DNA from: Epiperipatus broadwayi
Taxonomy: Eukaryota; Onychophora; Udeonychophora; Euonychophora; Peripatidae
DNA: 64,000 nucleotides
Direction: 5' to 3'
Assembly (NCBI GenBank): GCA_028023455.1
Contig: JAQFVV010006732.1
Coordinates: 312,001-376,000, forward strand
Shown: in pieces, positions 1-11,619 of the stretch
How positions within the stretch are numbered: the first letter of the stretch is position 1
How the letters are laid out: each line of letters begins with the position of its first letter
The notes under the pieces: model-generated
Databases searched by the model: none
What the model saw: only the letters and a program-made list of their open reading frames with translations
What the model was told of the DNA's origin: nothing
Program-made: the position numbers and the translations under genes

Positions 1-370
1 AAAACAATAAATAAAATCCACTGATAATTTTAAAACAATCTAGCTGTTCCATAAGAAAAGTCTGTCCACTTCATCATTCTGTATGCTTAATCATATATAA
101 TCTAATCAGACAATATTTGAATATCCCAACATGAAAATTTTAAAAGAATCACATAATTATTTGTTATTATGTTGGATTGTATCACTAATATAAAAAAAAA
201 TATTGTATGCATATTTTCAAATCAATCCTATCTCATAATGTTTTTTAAAATGTTGTATGAAAATGCGTTACATATAATTAAAACTTTTATACTTCATTCT
301 TACTATCCATAGATGATCTAAAGAAAACTAAAATATACATTATAAATTATTAATAGTCATTATTATTACC
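1..370. other. AT-rich sequence, nothing recognised
   Basis: Low-complexity AT-rich DNA. I see no open frame, splice-bounded segment or repeat copy here. Confidence 0.6.
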
Positions 371-375
371 AAAAT

Positions 376-414
376 AACCTTTATCTGGTCATCATATTCA
401 GTAGGCTTCTTCAT
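376..414 (-). CDS. possible 39-nt micro-exon
   Basis: On the minus strand a pyrimidine-containing tract ending in TAG is followed by 13 in-frame codons (peptide WMKKPTEYDDQIK) and then a GTTATT donor. The composition (E, D, P, Q, W) is unlike random AT-rich DNA, but the donor is weak and the segment is short. It may be chance. No product is recognised. Confidence 0.15.
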
Positions 415-579
415 CCACTAGATACCGATCATTGCAAACATAAAGAAATATACATTCATACACTTTATTTTAAAATATATTCTTATCTAAATTATTAGAT
501 TATTCTATTATAAAATTTTATATCATCAACAAATTAATGTTTTATGTTTTCCTAATCTTATAAAAAAAATTTAGATTTA

Positions 580-1700
580 AACTAGGTTAATAGAATAAAA
601 GGAATCAAAACTATAATTACATATTTTCTTGACAATAGTTCCTGATAAGTCCAAAATGTTTATCATTTTCTCTAGAGTTTTAAAATGTTCTCCTCCAAGC
701 GCGTTAAAGTTTAAAAATAAAAATAGATATTAATCCATTTAGTAAAATTTATAGAAAATAATCCTTGGTTTTAGTATTTAGGATGATAATTATTAAATCA
801 TAATATTAATTAATGCCGTGAAATTTCTTCAATATTCTCTGCCAATATTCTCTGCTGCGTATCCGATGCATCACTCCATCTAATTTAACTGGAAAAATAT
901 TCGATAAACTTTTAAGTAGTATTTGTATTTTCATGGATCCATCTTTTATTCAACTATATGTTCACTTTTTTATATATGTTTCCGTCTTAATACATTTAAA
1001 CTTTCGTTTGGTATTTTTTATATATCACTTTTTTTAAAAAAAAAAAATTCAAGTACTTTTAAACAAATGTTTTCTAAATACATTTTAAACAATTCTAAGA
1101 CTGGAGGTTTTAATATCAAAAACGCTTCTGTAACATATTCTTCTGGGTTCTTTCTTTAACTCTTGAAAATATTTTTTTTTAAAAATATTACCTTCAGAAA
1201 GGATATAACATTTTACTCCTTTTGATATAATATTATATAGAACGATTCATAAGATATACTTGTCTTATTACTATTTTAAAAAATAAATCTTGGATAAACT
1301 TATCTAAATAATAATGCGTCTCCAATTTTTCCCTTTTAAACAGAAAATAACTTTGCACTGTATCAGTATAATGTACGTACTATGATTTTTATGCACTAGA
1401 ATAGTTCTCCGGTGAAGCACTAATAAAGCTGTATCAAAATATTCCAAAAACATTTTTATATTATTAGAATTTATATGCATTTTATTCTACAGTATATCCA
1501 TCTTTTCATTGCGAGGTTTAGGTCAAATTTCAGATAAAATAATCCTGGTAAGCAAACTGTGAAAACTTAGCAGATCATTTTCACGAAGTTTCAAAAATAT
1601 ATTATATTTTAAACTCTGTTTTGCAAAATCCTTTTTTTAAAATATCAATTAGTTTTTGCAAATAAAACTATAAGAAAGCAGTAAAAAAAATTGACTAAAA
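580..1700 (-). pseudogene. decayed reading frame of unknown identity
   Basis: Reading the minus strand from about 1700 down to 580 gives protein-like blocks interrupted by stops and frame changes. Examples are KLRENDLLSFHSLL near 1590, KREKLETHYYLDKFIQD near 1300, NPEEYVTEAFLILKPPVLEL near 1110, RWSDASDTQQRILAENIEEI near 850 and LGGEHFKTLEKMINILDL near 660. The blocks are rich in E, D, P, Q and V, which AT-rich noise rarely gives. They lie just downstream of a TATA-bearing repeat arm (1700-2890), as an internal coding region would in a retroelement. I cannot name the family. Individual blocks could be chance in AT-rich DNA, so this is an inference from their density and order. Confidence 0.3.
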
Positions 1701-2890
1701 TAAAAATTTTAAAGTACTACCTTTTGATAGCTACTAATATACCTTTCTCTAGTTTCAATACATTATTAATCTCCCCTGATACACCCGTGCAATTCATATT
1801 TATAGTCTGTAAGAATACCTCATTTGATTGGTTGATTCTTACTTTTAGCTTGAGAACAAATTTACATATATTTTTAGTTTTACAGAATTATATTTGAAAA
1901 TAAAAATTTATGACATAATAACTCAAAATATTATTTAAAATATTACTTTCAGATTGATTATTACTTTATCAAAATTATTTAAACATTTAAAATAACTTTT
2001 AAAATAACTTTAATAACCTATTCCATTCTTAATATTCAATTTATCTAGTTTTATTTAAACAAAATATTTAATTTTTTTATTAACTGCATTTGTCTTTATT
2101 ACATTATTTAAAACATTACATACGATAGTTAACTTAATATTTATTATTATTTGCTTTTATGATAGGCAATAATTTCATCCAATTCTATAATATAACTTTT
2201 AAAATATTTTAAACTTTGTTACTTTAAATACAAACAAGCATGTGTGTGAAAGTATGTAGTATACAAGTCACATGATTAATAACTTTGACAGACGATTTTC
2301 AATCTATTTCTCTGCCTAGACTAATAAAATTGATACACTTATTATATTTAATAATAGTTTTAACAAGGCTGTAAACCTTAGCAATGAGCGTCTGAAAAAA
2401 TCATCACTAGGGACCTCTGTAGGTCTTTAAAACACATGCTTACGCTATGAAGAAAAGAGAGAATCCCTAGAATTAAATACAATTTTCACCATCATAAAGT
2501 TTATAATTAAAATATATTATATTAATTTTGATTATTAAACATAGTTTATAAATTTAAATACTGTATAACATTTATTTATCTATACGTTTAAGACTATTAA
2601 AATTGAACCTTTTAAATAAACTTTTAATATTTATAGATGTATTATTTAATATGGCCAGCTTTTACAACCATATGAAACAATACTTTAAGCTTTACATAAC
2701 TATTTTTTAAATGATTCCCTATAATTTTATATACTATGTATTTGCTTTAGCCTCAAATTGTACTTTAAAAATATAATTGACAAACTATAATTAATGTATT
2801 AAAAGAACATATTCTAAAATAAAATTTTTAGTAATTGACTGTTATGAACTATTACTGACCTATAGAAAAGGGCACAATATATATATATTG
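1700..2890 (-). mobile_element. dispersed repeat, inverted relative to 46660-47760
   Basis: The segment matches the reverse complement of 46660-47760 over more than 1 kb. Shared landmarks include TATAGAAAAGGGCACAATAT at the outer end, TATGGCCAGCTTTT near 2650, CAAGCATGTGTG near 2236 and a TATAAAT box with GCACGG at the inner end (near 1785-1800). An LTR or another terminal module with a promoter at its inner edge would fit. Divergence is substantial (roughly a quarter of positions by eye), so the copies are old. Confidence 0.6.
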
Positions 2891-3449
2891 TTATACCTCC
2901 ACCCTCTTACGTCGTCTCGTAAATTTTATAAAAACATCATTTATAAAAATCAATAACAATGTTTTAAATTTTATAATAACGACTCGATCAGAATTCTGTA
3001 CCTCCCTCTTACACAAAATCCTATCACAGGGCTGTCAGTACTACAGGTAGAGTAATCAATATCATTGGAAAACATTTGCCAATAACATTTATACTTGTTT
3101 ACTAGACTACATATTAGCCAATCAAACCTTTTATTTATTTAAAGGAAAAAATCCTATGGGCGCCAGCCGACCTTGTCGACAAGTCTGCTTGACCAATACG
3201 GTCTAGTACCCGCTCCCGCTAGCTCAGCTACAATAATCAATAAAATCTACTCCGCTTACTTAAAAATCAATTTTAAAATCTTTCTCTGCGCTAATTTTCT
3301 CACTTTCTCTTTTTCTTTTATTTAATTATTTAATTTAAATCTAATTTGAGTAATCACTAAACCATGAAATCTTCATTTACGCTATTACACTTCGTTTGGT
3401 CTTATAATATAATTAACTACACTTTCGTTCAAGTTTAGATAAAATTTAA

Positions 3450-3718
3450 TGCAATCAAAATTTCATATTATAAATACAAAAAATAATTATACGCACACTT
3501 ATAGTTGAAATCACAATAAAATCTCATATTATAAATACATTTTGGAAATAATCATACGCATACACTTATATTTGAAATCACACTGAAATACATTTTGAAA
3601 ATTAATTATACGCAGACACTATCTTTGAAATCACACTAAAATCTCATATTATAACTATATTTGAAAATAATTATACTCATACACTTATATCTGAAATCAC
3701 ACTAAAATCTCTGGGTAA
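3450..3718 (+). repeat. approximately 78-bp tandem repeat, about 4 units
   Basis: Each unit contains ATCTCATATTATAAATACAT, AATAATTATACGCA and TTGAAATCACACT in the same order. The units differ by small indels. Confidence 0.8.
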
Positions 3719-4269
3719 TGGAGCTAAAGACACTTAGTAGTTATTGTTCGTAACTTAAAGTTCAGAGTTTATTATTACGGCTTTTTATTAGTGAATTAGA
3801 AATTGAAACAAACATTACCTAGCTTTCTCCCTTATGCACGGTTCCGAACGTTGCTTCTGATAGTATTTCATTCGGTGAGTTAGCGCTAACTCTTTGCAAT
3901 CCTTTTCCCGATGTCATTGGGATCCTGTGGGCTCCACGTGGACACTCTGTCTCCTTCTTGTTTTACACGACCATGATCGAAATTTGAACTGTCTGCTGTT
4001 GGTATTGCATGGAAGGATTCGGCCGGTTGTTCACACGATGGGTTTAACAATGCAGCATTTTACTTTAGATGTATACTCTCTATCTATGAAAATAATATAA
4101 TTAATGAATGAATAAGTAATAAGATTAAGCTGTGATTAAGTTGATTAGGTAAATGAATAGAAAATTCACCCTTTTTATAACCTACGGTCCTTATCTTGCG
4201 GATTCAATCTACAATACGTAACTAATCCTCTGGTGTTTCAGTTATGGTCCGTGCTGATTTTCTGGTGTT

Positions 4270-4410
4270 CGCATTGGTCATTTAATTTCTTTGTATTCTC
4301 TTCTAGAGTTATTTCAATTTCTTTATTTCACTTTCTTTGTTATAGTTATTTCAATTCCTTTGTTAAAGTTATTTTCAATTTCTTTGTTAAAGTTATTTTC
4401 ACTAATTAGC
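4270..4410 (+). repeat. short tandem repeat of about 24 bp
   Basis: Repeated TTTCTTTGTTAAAGTTATTT units, about five degenerate copies, inside repeat R1 copy 1. Confidence 0.6.
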
Positions 4411-5175
4411 CATTTAATGGAAATTTCTTATGTTTGTCATTAGCTCCCATTGTTCACTACATTCATTTAATTACATATATTTTTCTTTTTTTATTATGAT
4501 TATAAGACAAAACAAATTCCACCTTTCTTTTTCTTTTTTTTTTCTTAAAGCAATCTTAAATCGAATTTCAATTTAGTTAAATCAAATTTTAATCAAATCA
4601 AATTTAGTTAAATCAATTTTTAATTCTTTAGGTTTTATTTAAATACGATTCAAAATTATATATTATAAAACTATTTATTTTATGCTTTTAACGATAACCT
4701 GTCTATGAGAAAAAAAATCCTTTTATTCTTATTTTACCCTACGAGATCTTTTATTTTTATTAATATTTACACAAATCGTTTATCAATTTATATTATTTTT
4801 AAAATTATGTGTACCGCCGAAGCAAGCACACTCCTTCCTGATATATCTCGGTACAATATATATATATTGATATGTTAAGAAATAAGAAAACTTAATTGTT
4901 TTGCTTCTCATATATCAGAATACCCAGACATTGCTCTATTGTGGAAAAGAGAGGGGGGGTAGATGTTTCAGACTGTCTAGCCTAGCTCAGTTGCCAAATG
5001 ATAATTTCATGTAGAATCAAAACACATACAATTTTTTCTTACATATTTAATGAGTATATAATTAAATATAAAATATTAATATGCTATCGTGAAATGTTTA
5101 TTTAAATTATCTTAAAATATTTTTTCTGTATATTTGCATAATTTTAATTATTATTATTTCTGCTAAACTTTAATC

Positions 5176-5343
5176 GAGATATTATGAGTGTTAAACATAT
5201 TCATATTAAATGCAGTTGAATGTAATATAAAGTATTTTTTTGCTTCCTTGTCATATCAAGAATTTTTCTCAATCCATCCTCAAGAATCTCATAATCTTCA
5301 GCCGGATTTGTTCCATGGGCAAAATAATTTTTGTGAATCACGT
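5176..5343 (-). CDS. exon-like segment, possible terminal exon or relic
   Basis: The minus strand gives 40 or more codons without a stop, including KNYFAHGTNPAED and YEILEDGLRKILDMTRKQ, ending at a TGA. The residue mix (G, E, D, H, P) is protein-like. A TATAG acceptor could precede it, but the polypyrimidine tract is weak. A Penelope remnant lies just upstream on the same strand, so it may belong to that element. I do not recognise the product. Confidence 0.3.
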
Positions 5344-5624
5344 TTTTTGAGTAACTATACTTAAAATCAAATCAAATCAAATGCTGACAATGTTTCAACA
5401 GGATAACACATTCACATTGTTGAATAGTTTATCTTAAGTGTGAATGTTGTTCTTTTATTTGTGTAAATAATTTTTCATATCGATGTTAATTTTGATGATT
5501 CATGACATTTGTTAAAAGATTTTGTTTTTTAAAAATCTTTATAGTTTCCCTAAATATCATTTGATGATAACTGTTCCATATAGAAATGATTTTGATATTT
5601 GAGAATTTTATGAGGTTGTGAGTT

Positions 5625-5890
5625 TTTAAATATAAAGAGTAAGTGCTGTGAATATTGAAATAAATTTTAATCCATACATTTGTTCATCTCTACTAGCACT
5701 TATATGATGATGGCTCTTCCCTGTGTATGTAGTTTTGCGCAAGCCACATGGAAACTCATAGATTCCTAAAATTTTTAGAGGTTATTAAATGTTTATATTT
5801 TAGCAGTAATTAATGTTGTAAGGTGGCTCCCCAAATATTCAACAAATTTGGGTAGCAAAACTGTACCCTACATATAAAGATAATGGAGAA
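5625..5890 (-). pseudogene. Penelope-like GIY-YIG endonuclease remnant
   Basis: On the minus strand one frame reads with stops: a block near 5880 with YVGYSFATQIC, then PLKILGIYEFPCGLRKTTY, then TGKSHHHISASRDEQ near 5700. The GIYEFPCG...Y.GKS pattern matches the GIY-YIG nuclease domain of Penelope-like retroelements (typically GVY.IPC..C...YIGETGR). The preceding block resembles the short linker found upstream of that domain. There are several stops, so it is dead. The reverse transcriptase portion was not seen. Confidence 0.5.
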
Positions 5891-5899
5891 TTAGATTGG

Positions 5900-6840
5900 C
5901 TTTTCTTATTTAATATTTTCTATGAACTGAATAAGCTAAAACTGTAATTATAAATAATCAATAAAAATAAATTACTCACTTCTGGATTGCTAAACTTATA
6001 AAAGATGAAACGCATTTATATTTAAGACTCTGTGCATATTTCAAATAATTGTACATTAAAATGAAAGGGACATTTTATTAATCCACAAATATATTTAGAA
6101 TAAGTAAAAAAAATATTTCTAGAGATTATTTTAATATGAATATTATCTTTTTCCTTTGTATATTACAATGTTATAATATATAATAGCAATTTAATGTGGC
6201 TAGGCAAAAGAAAGTATTAGTGTATGTGTATTTAATATCTCAGAATAAATATCAAAATAGCGAATCTAAATGTGTGAGTATATTGATAAGTGTCAATATA
6301 AAAAAAATATATGAAAATAAATTTAATATATATATATATATTGTGTGTATAAGATCTCATTAACACACATATATCTTCTTAAATTTAAATAAAATATTTA
6401 TATATCTTTGTGTGTGTAATTATTGTATATATTAAAAAGCCATATTTATTAGTAGGAAGTGATGAGAAATAATATTATTTGAAATAGACTTATATTAAAT
6501 AAAGCAATTAGTTATATAGTTAAGGTTTTTCTTAAAAATACAACAGGCTAAAAGGTTACAGCTAAGGTCAACCAATATATAGTATCTGAACTGACAGTAT
6601 AAATGCATAAATCAGAAAGACACAGACATTTTTAATTACACATACATTTAAATTTTTATTCTTTTTATATTTTCTGAGTTTTTAATTGTCAAAAAAGGAA
6701 AAAAAGTGCTTTTGAAACAATGGAAAGATATATTAATTTTCTTTTTAATTGCTTGATCAATAATTGAACATTAATTGTCTCAGTTTTTCGGGCCTGTTTA
6801 CTTTCTAGAATGACAGTTATTTTTGTAAGAATTAACTTTT
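5900..6840. other. AT-rich sequence, nothing recognised
   Basis: AT-rich DNA with short (TA)n tracts near 6330. No supported gene or repeat copy. Confidence 0.5.
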
Positions 6841-7440
6841 AATCTGGACAAAGTAATGGGGGTGACAGAAAACTGGTGTATAAAGAGAGTTTTGTGAAAC
6901 AGATGGGATAGTCAATATTCAGCTGGTCAGTTAAACATGAGTCAATAGTGAGGCAGTTTCTTTTAAGATCAGGAGGAACTGTTGATTTTTTTTCTCTCCT
7001 TTAAGTTCTTCCACTGAGGAAAAACAAGTGAAAGCAAAGTGTTAAAAATATTGCTTTAAGTGATATAGCAGAAGCTGTGCTAATATATAAACACTCTAGT
7101 AGTTAAAATATTCTGGAGGAATTGATAAAAATTGAGTCCCTAAAGAAGATGAATAGTAAAATAGTCCTACAAGGAGAGTTTATCAATTGCTACTTTGAAA
7201 AGAAAAAAATGGTGTTTATATATTTTGTTAGCTCTAAGAAAATGAGGATGCATTGCTAACCTGCTATATTTTGTTCCCGAGATCTCTGCCATACCCAAAC
7301 AATGGCCATGTTTAAAGTTAACCACACATGCTATCTCAGATACTTCTTTTTTCATCCAGTGGTTAATTCAATAACTGTTATTGGTAACAGGAGAAAGAAA
7401 AAGAAAGAAGAGAAGACAGAAGAAGATTGCATAAAATTTG
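6840..7440. other. moderate-complexity unique segment
   Basis: This stretch is less AT-rich than its surroundings. The minus strand 7167-7355 carries a 62-codon ATG frame (starts MKKEVSEIACVVNFKHGHCL), which is protein-like but unrecognised and has no convincing splice sites. It may be an old repeat insertion or an untranslated region. Confidence 0.3.
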
Positions 7441-8560
7441 CACATTAAGCCTCAACTAATCCAATTATCAATTTTTAAAGTTATTTTTATATTCATCAAA
7501 AGTGCCGGTGATAATTTTAATGGTAAAGACAAGCTAAATCATCACAGTCCAAAGCTATCGACAAAAGAGCAGTGTGTTTTTTCACCTGTAACATTAATGA
7601 GAACTGAAAATAAATTGGCTAACTTAAAAATTTTATTAACATTTTTTTTTTACATATTAAAAGTAATCATTGAAGCTCTTTCTAAAAAACAAACATTTTT
7701 TTTCTTTTAATTAAGGCATAAACATTAAAAGTTTGTTTATTGTTTGTATTATTAATGGCCATTATTGCATAACAAAACATGATATATTTTGAAATTATTA
7801 AAGACAATGTTTCATTATCTTTGAATATTTTTTATTATTGCAATGTAATATTTTATTGTTATATAATGAGCTAAATAAGGTATGTGAGCAAACTATAAAT
7901 ATATACTTTATATTGTTTTTATTATTTATTTGCATATTTAAATTTGAAATAAGTTATTTTTGCTCACGATTTAAATAACATTTTTTTTTATATATGTAAT
8001 TTATGTACCAATGAATAATATAAAGGAAAACATTTTAACCTAAAATATGTGTTGGCATATCACAGTGTGTGTGAGTAACTGCTTATATGAAATAAGTTAG
8101 ACTCAAATCTTAGTGATTACTATTTTTTTGTTTAATGGTGCAAATTGATAGTAAGGTCACAAATGTATGAAAATAGACACACACATATAGCATAAATGAA
8201 TTTTATTAACTTTATGCCATATATATATAATAAAGCTGGAAGAAATAAATATTGAATAGTCATTCCATAGAATAGTTTTTTTTTATGTTTCACTTTAAAC
8301 CAGCTTATGTTTAAATAGCTAGGAACATACACATATATTGAATTTTGTTTGGTTATACATACAGTGTTAAATATTTTATTTTAATTATGTATTTAATTGA
8401 CATAATAATTGCAGTCAATTATATAATTAGCAATTTGATTTATTAAAAGGAAGAATATTAATAAATATAATTATACCATATTTGGTTTCCGAGTTAATCC
8501 TGAGTTCTTATTAATGGTAGTATTTTTATTTTTTACTTGATTTTATCATTTTAATTATAA
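7440..8560. other. AT-rich sequence, nothing recognised
   Basis: Homopolymer-rich AT DNA with a small (AC)n tract near 8180. No gene seen. Confidence 0.5.
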
Positions 8561-9060
8561 TCACTCATCATCATTAATAAAGGTTAAGTGTTTGATAGTA
8601 ATTTACATATAATGATGTTTTGGATCACACTTTACATATAACCAATTTTTAATTAATTATAAGTTAATAGGGAAAAGCTAAAATTTTATGTTGTGCCAAT
8701 GGGTTTTGACAATCATCATCAACAGTGAATATTAATGGCTAAATCACCATTTGAGTAAATAATATTTCAGGTAAATAATTATAAATTTATAAGAATCTAA
8801 ATTTTATGCTATGAGATTCGTTATGATCATTCATCATCACTGGTAAATATTGATAATTAAATCCCATTTTAAGTATAATATTGTTTTAAGTAAATAGAGA
8901 TTTATAAAAGGGTAAATATCATGTGGTGATATTCATTATAATCATTTATTATCACTGGTAAATATTAATGATTAAGTTATCATTTAAAATATAATGTTTT
9001 AAGTAAGTGCTTATAAGTTCATAGAAACTAAATTAGTTGTTGTGAATTAATTAAAAAAGC
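8560..9060 (+). repeat. minisatellite, about 115-bp unit, 3-4 copies
   Basis: Units share ATCATTCATCATCACTGGTA, then TAAATATTGATAATTAA, then a TTTATAAGAATCTAAATTTT-like block. The last three units start near 8710, 8827 and 8943; a more diverged one precedes them. It ends in a (CATCATCAC) tract near 9075. Confidence 0.75.
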
Positions 9061-9890
9061 TGTGCTGGAATCATCACCATCATCATTATATCATTATTGA
9101 TGAATACTGGTTCTCACTATGTTTGTTTGTGAGCTATTAATAAGAGCATCTATGCATCTGTAAATCATGTAATTAAACTGAAGTAGTAAAACCTATACAA
9201 ATGTTTAACATCTATAAAAGTATTAATTATTGAGGATTTATGGTCTTGGAAGCTTATATTTCTATTGATGCAGCTAAATTATAAGAATGTCATTTTTCAT
9301 TCATCCAAGTGCATGTGTAATAAAAAATGTACCAAGTGAACTCATTATACTATGGACATATGGCATTTATCTAGGTTTAAAACAACCTAGTGGCACCCAG
9401 GGAAAACCCATGTACTTAGCTTAACTGAATAAAAGTGTTTGATTTCTTTTTTCAACTTGATGATATTTGATATTAATTTTTTCTGATATTTTAACTAGTT
9501 ACTAATAGTACCAGTGTGCACAACCATGAATGGTCTTATATATGGTGAAGGAGAAAAGGGAAGGATTTTCTGTTGAAATAGTCTATTATTGGAGATAAGT
9601 GTAATGCACTCCATTGTGTTCACTATAATTTTATTCAGTTGGTATAGCTAATATTTATTTATCTAGTGACAATGGCTAGTATATTTTATTGGTTACAATG
9701 ACTTATCAATATTGCAAATATTTTAAATCTTAAATTATGTTAGTGATTAATTTCATTTTATTTTGTTTGTTTAGAAGTGAGATAATTTATTTATCTCAAT
9801 ATTGAAGTGACTAGATTAATATTTATGATGTGCGCATGGCTGTCATTATATATTTCTTTTAGTTACAAAATGGAAATAGCTATCATGGTT
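9060..9890. other. no recognised gene
   Basis: AT-rich DNA. A TAGTGGCACCCAGGG string near 9390 resembles a decayed primer-binding site but is too short to call. Confidence 0.4.
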
Positions 9891-9910
9891 TATATTCTAT
9901 TTAGTTTCAA

Positions 9911-9931
9911 AATGGCACCCAACATGGGATG
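9911..9931 (+). promoter_or_regulatory. possible decayed tRNA-Lys primer-binding site
   Basis: TGGCACCCAACATGGG differs from TGGCGCCCAACGTGGG, the known primer-binding site complementary to the 3' end of tRNA-Lys, only at two CpG positions that have become CpA. It would mark the inner edge of a 5' LTR of an old retrotransposon. No paired LTR was found nearby, so this is tentative. Confidence 0.3.
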
Positions 9932-10147
9932 CCAATTTGTAACTAAATAAAATATATTTATAGTAAATTACTAATTGACTACCCAACTAGGTCTTGAATT
10001 ATGCCACATACACAAGATGAGTAGTTAGAATGGCCTCATGTTTCATTTTGTAACATATATATTTATTTACTTACAAATTTCTTCTCCCTCCCTTTAAAGA
10101 TGGTGATCTGTTATTAGCCCAGGGAATTAAAAAGAAGTATCTCTCTC

Positions 10148-10149
<2 letters not shown>

Positions 10150-10207
<58 letters not shown>
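10150..10207. repeat. (TA)n microsatellite
   Basis: About 29 uninterrupted TA units. Their end forms part of stem I of the adjacent ribozyme-like motif. Confidence 0.95.
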
Positions 10208-10208
<1 letters not shown>

Positions 10209-10252
10209 CTCTGTGGATGGCTTGTGTGACCAAGTCGAAACGTCAGTATATT
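10203..10252 (+). ncRNA. degenerate type I hammerhead ribozyme-like motif
   Basis: Layout: ACT (10208-10210) pairs with AGT (10245-10247) as stem I, continued by TATA pairing. The core box is CTGTGGA where the hammerhead needs CTGANGA. Stem II is GGCTTG (10219-10224) with CAAGTC (10231-10236). Then come GAAA (10237-10240), a two-base-pair stem III (AC/GT, no loop) and a cleavage-type GTC (10242-10244). GAAACGTC with almost no stem III is the form described for hammerheads in Penelope-like pLTRs. The core A6 is lost, so it is probably inactive. The sequence downstream, to about 10300, is likely pLTR. Confidence 0.45.
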
Positions 10253-10789
10253 GATATTAAAAGTTTTTAACACGGATGAACCCGCAAAATATGTATTTTA
10301 TATATATATAGACATTTAAGTGATTTCATATTATTATTATTATTACAAATAAAGATATTTTTAAAGTTACTAAAGTTTTTCAAATCATTAAAGAAAAAGA
10401 AAAAAAAATCCAAAGTGAAATGGTGTTATTTATATTCAGTTCTATTTTCTATTAGCTAAAAAAAACTTAACTAGGGTCATATAAAAATATATATTTATAT
10501 ATAAAATGCTAATAATATAAATAACTAATGTAGAATATAGTCTCTATGTATTTCACAGATAAAAGTTCATTTTAATAATACCTCAAACTTATTTATTGAC
10601 ACAAAATAAAACACAGGAAGCTTCCAAACAAACTAACTTCATGTTACAAATAATGATGTATTTAATAATGTGGTAGAAGTAACATAAAAACATTGCTATA
10701 TGTCTTTATGTACATTATCATTTAATGTATAATAAGAGGAATTTTATCATTTATTATTATAAAAATTGAAATAGTTACATTATGAGAGG

Positions 10790-11215
10790 AATTGACATCT
10801 CTCAGATAAAACAACTTGTAAGCCAATAAACATCACATGATCACCACTTCTCATGCTTGTGTATAACTGTTGTTAAAACAGTCAAAACTCACTATACATA
10901 TTGCCACACACAGCAAACTAAAGTAATCAATGCATGCCAGAAGGCTTGTGTATAAAATTCCCATCTAGTCCCTACTCATCTGATATCCCCAGACTAGTTT
11001 CTGGCTTGTGGCCTTCAGTGAGGGGCCATGTAACTGAGAGCATTGCACCTAGATCTTAAGATTTAATGCAACCTTCCAGCATCCACCTTTCATCTCTATT
11101 TAACTACAGAACTATGAGTCTTAAACTGAAAACACCTTCATGTTTTCAATCCAAGCCCATTAGCTTATATTCAGTTCAGCACACATACATTTGGTGTCTT
11201 TGGTTTTTTAACAAC
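10790..11215 (-). mobile_element. Penelope-associated terminal module, solo copy
   Basis: The reverse complement of 10900-11215 matches 28640-28990, and 10830-10905 matches 28505-28585 in direct orientation. Shared strings include AAGACACCAAATGTAT, AAGACTCATAGTT and AGTCTGGGGATAT. At 28 kb the module sits between two GIY-YIG remnants, which ties it to the same retroelement. It contains the conserved hairpin at 11120-11155. Confidence 0.55.
11120..11155 (-). ncRNA. conserved 15-bp RNA hairpin in Penelope-type module
   Basis: On the minus strand the arms CTTGGATTGAAAACA and TGTTTTCAGTTTAAG pair at all 15 positions if G-U wobbles are allowed, around a 6-nt loop. On the plus strand the same positions give A-C mismatches. 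The homologous hairpin at 28720-28755 pairs fully on the plus strand, which is the matching sense. Confidence 0.5.
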
Positions 11216-11229
11216 CATATAACAAGTTT

Positions 11230-11570
11230 GTGATAAGATAACTTTATCATCTCTTACATGAATAAAAATAATATATATTACCAAATATGATAATGCTAAG
11301 TATATAAAGGCCACTGTTCAAAACGTTCACAAAAGCAATACTATAAATTCTAATACTTATATCCTTATAACTCACTATATGTCAGCACAGTTCATTTTAT
11401 TCTGATATTCTGACATATTCATAGGATTTAAAGTTTATAACAGTAATAAATTGTAATAATCATTATATAATTTTCAATAAGAACAATGCACAACCATTCA
11501 TACCAAAATTACTATATGTGATGTTTGCAAACATATATTACATCTAAAGCAAAAAAAAACATATTTTTAA
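11230..11570. other. AT-rich sequence, nothing recognised
   Basis: No exon or repeat copy supported. Confidence 0.5.
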
Positions 11571-11577
11571 ATATTAC

Positions 11578-11612
11578 CTTTGTTGTTTTAAAAAAATGGT
11601 TCTTCAGGAGAT
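11578..11612 (-). CDS. candidate 35-nt exon, minus-strand gene
   Basis: On the minus strand a strong pyrimidine tract (TTTTTTCTTTTTTTAG) precedes 35 nt, followed by AAAG then GTAATA. The only open frame begins with two bases and ends on a codon boundary, giving LLKNHFFKTTK. Entry phase matches the one-base remainder at the end of the upstream candidate exon 15675-15763, which joins to give an Asn codon. The splice signals are the main support; the peptide is short and unidentified. Confidence 0.3.
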
Positions 11613-11619
11613 CTAAAAA

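Larger units (their letters stand above)
3030..4860 (+). mobile_element. dispersed repeat family R1, copy 1
   Basis: Related to 41355-42880 and 43950-46590. Shared blocks in the same order are AATATCATT near 3058, the GTACC / GCTAGCTCA block near 3205-3226, TTACCTAG near 3817, GGTTAGCGCTAACT-like sequence near 3877, GGATCCTGTG near 3921 and a closing block ending near GTGTACC at 4810. This copy is the most GC-rich and diverged, and it carries the 78-bp tandem repeat at 3450-3718. No coding capacity is evident. Confidence 0.55.

Noticed and set aside
8500-9110. CRISPR-like array at the spaced repeats
   Set aside because: The units are contiguous 115-bp tandem repeats with no unique spacers, and the context is eukaryotic.
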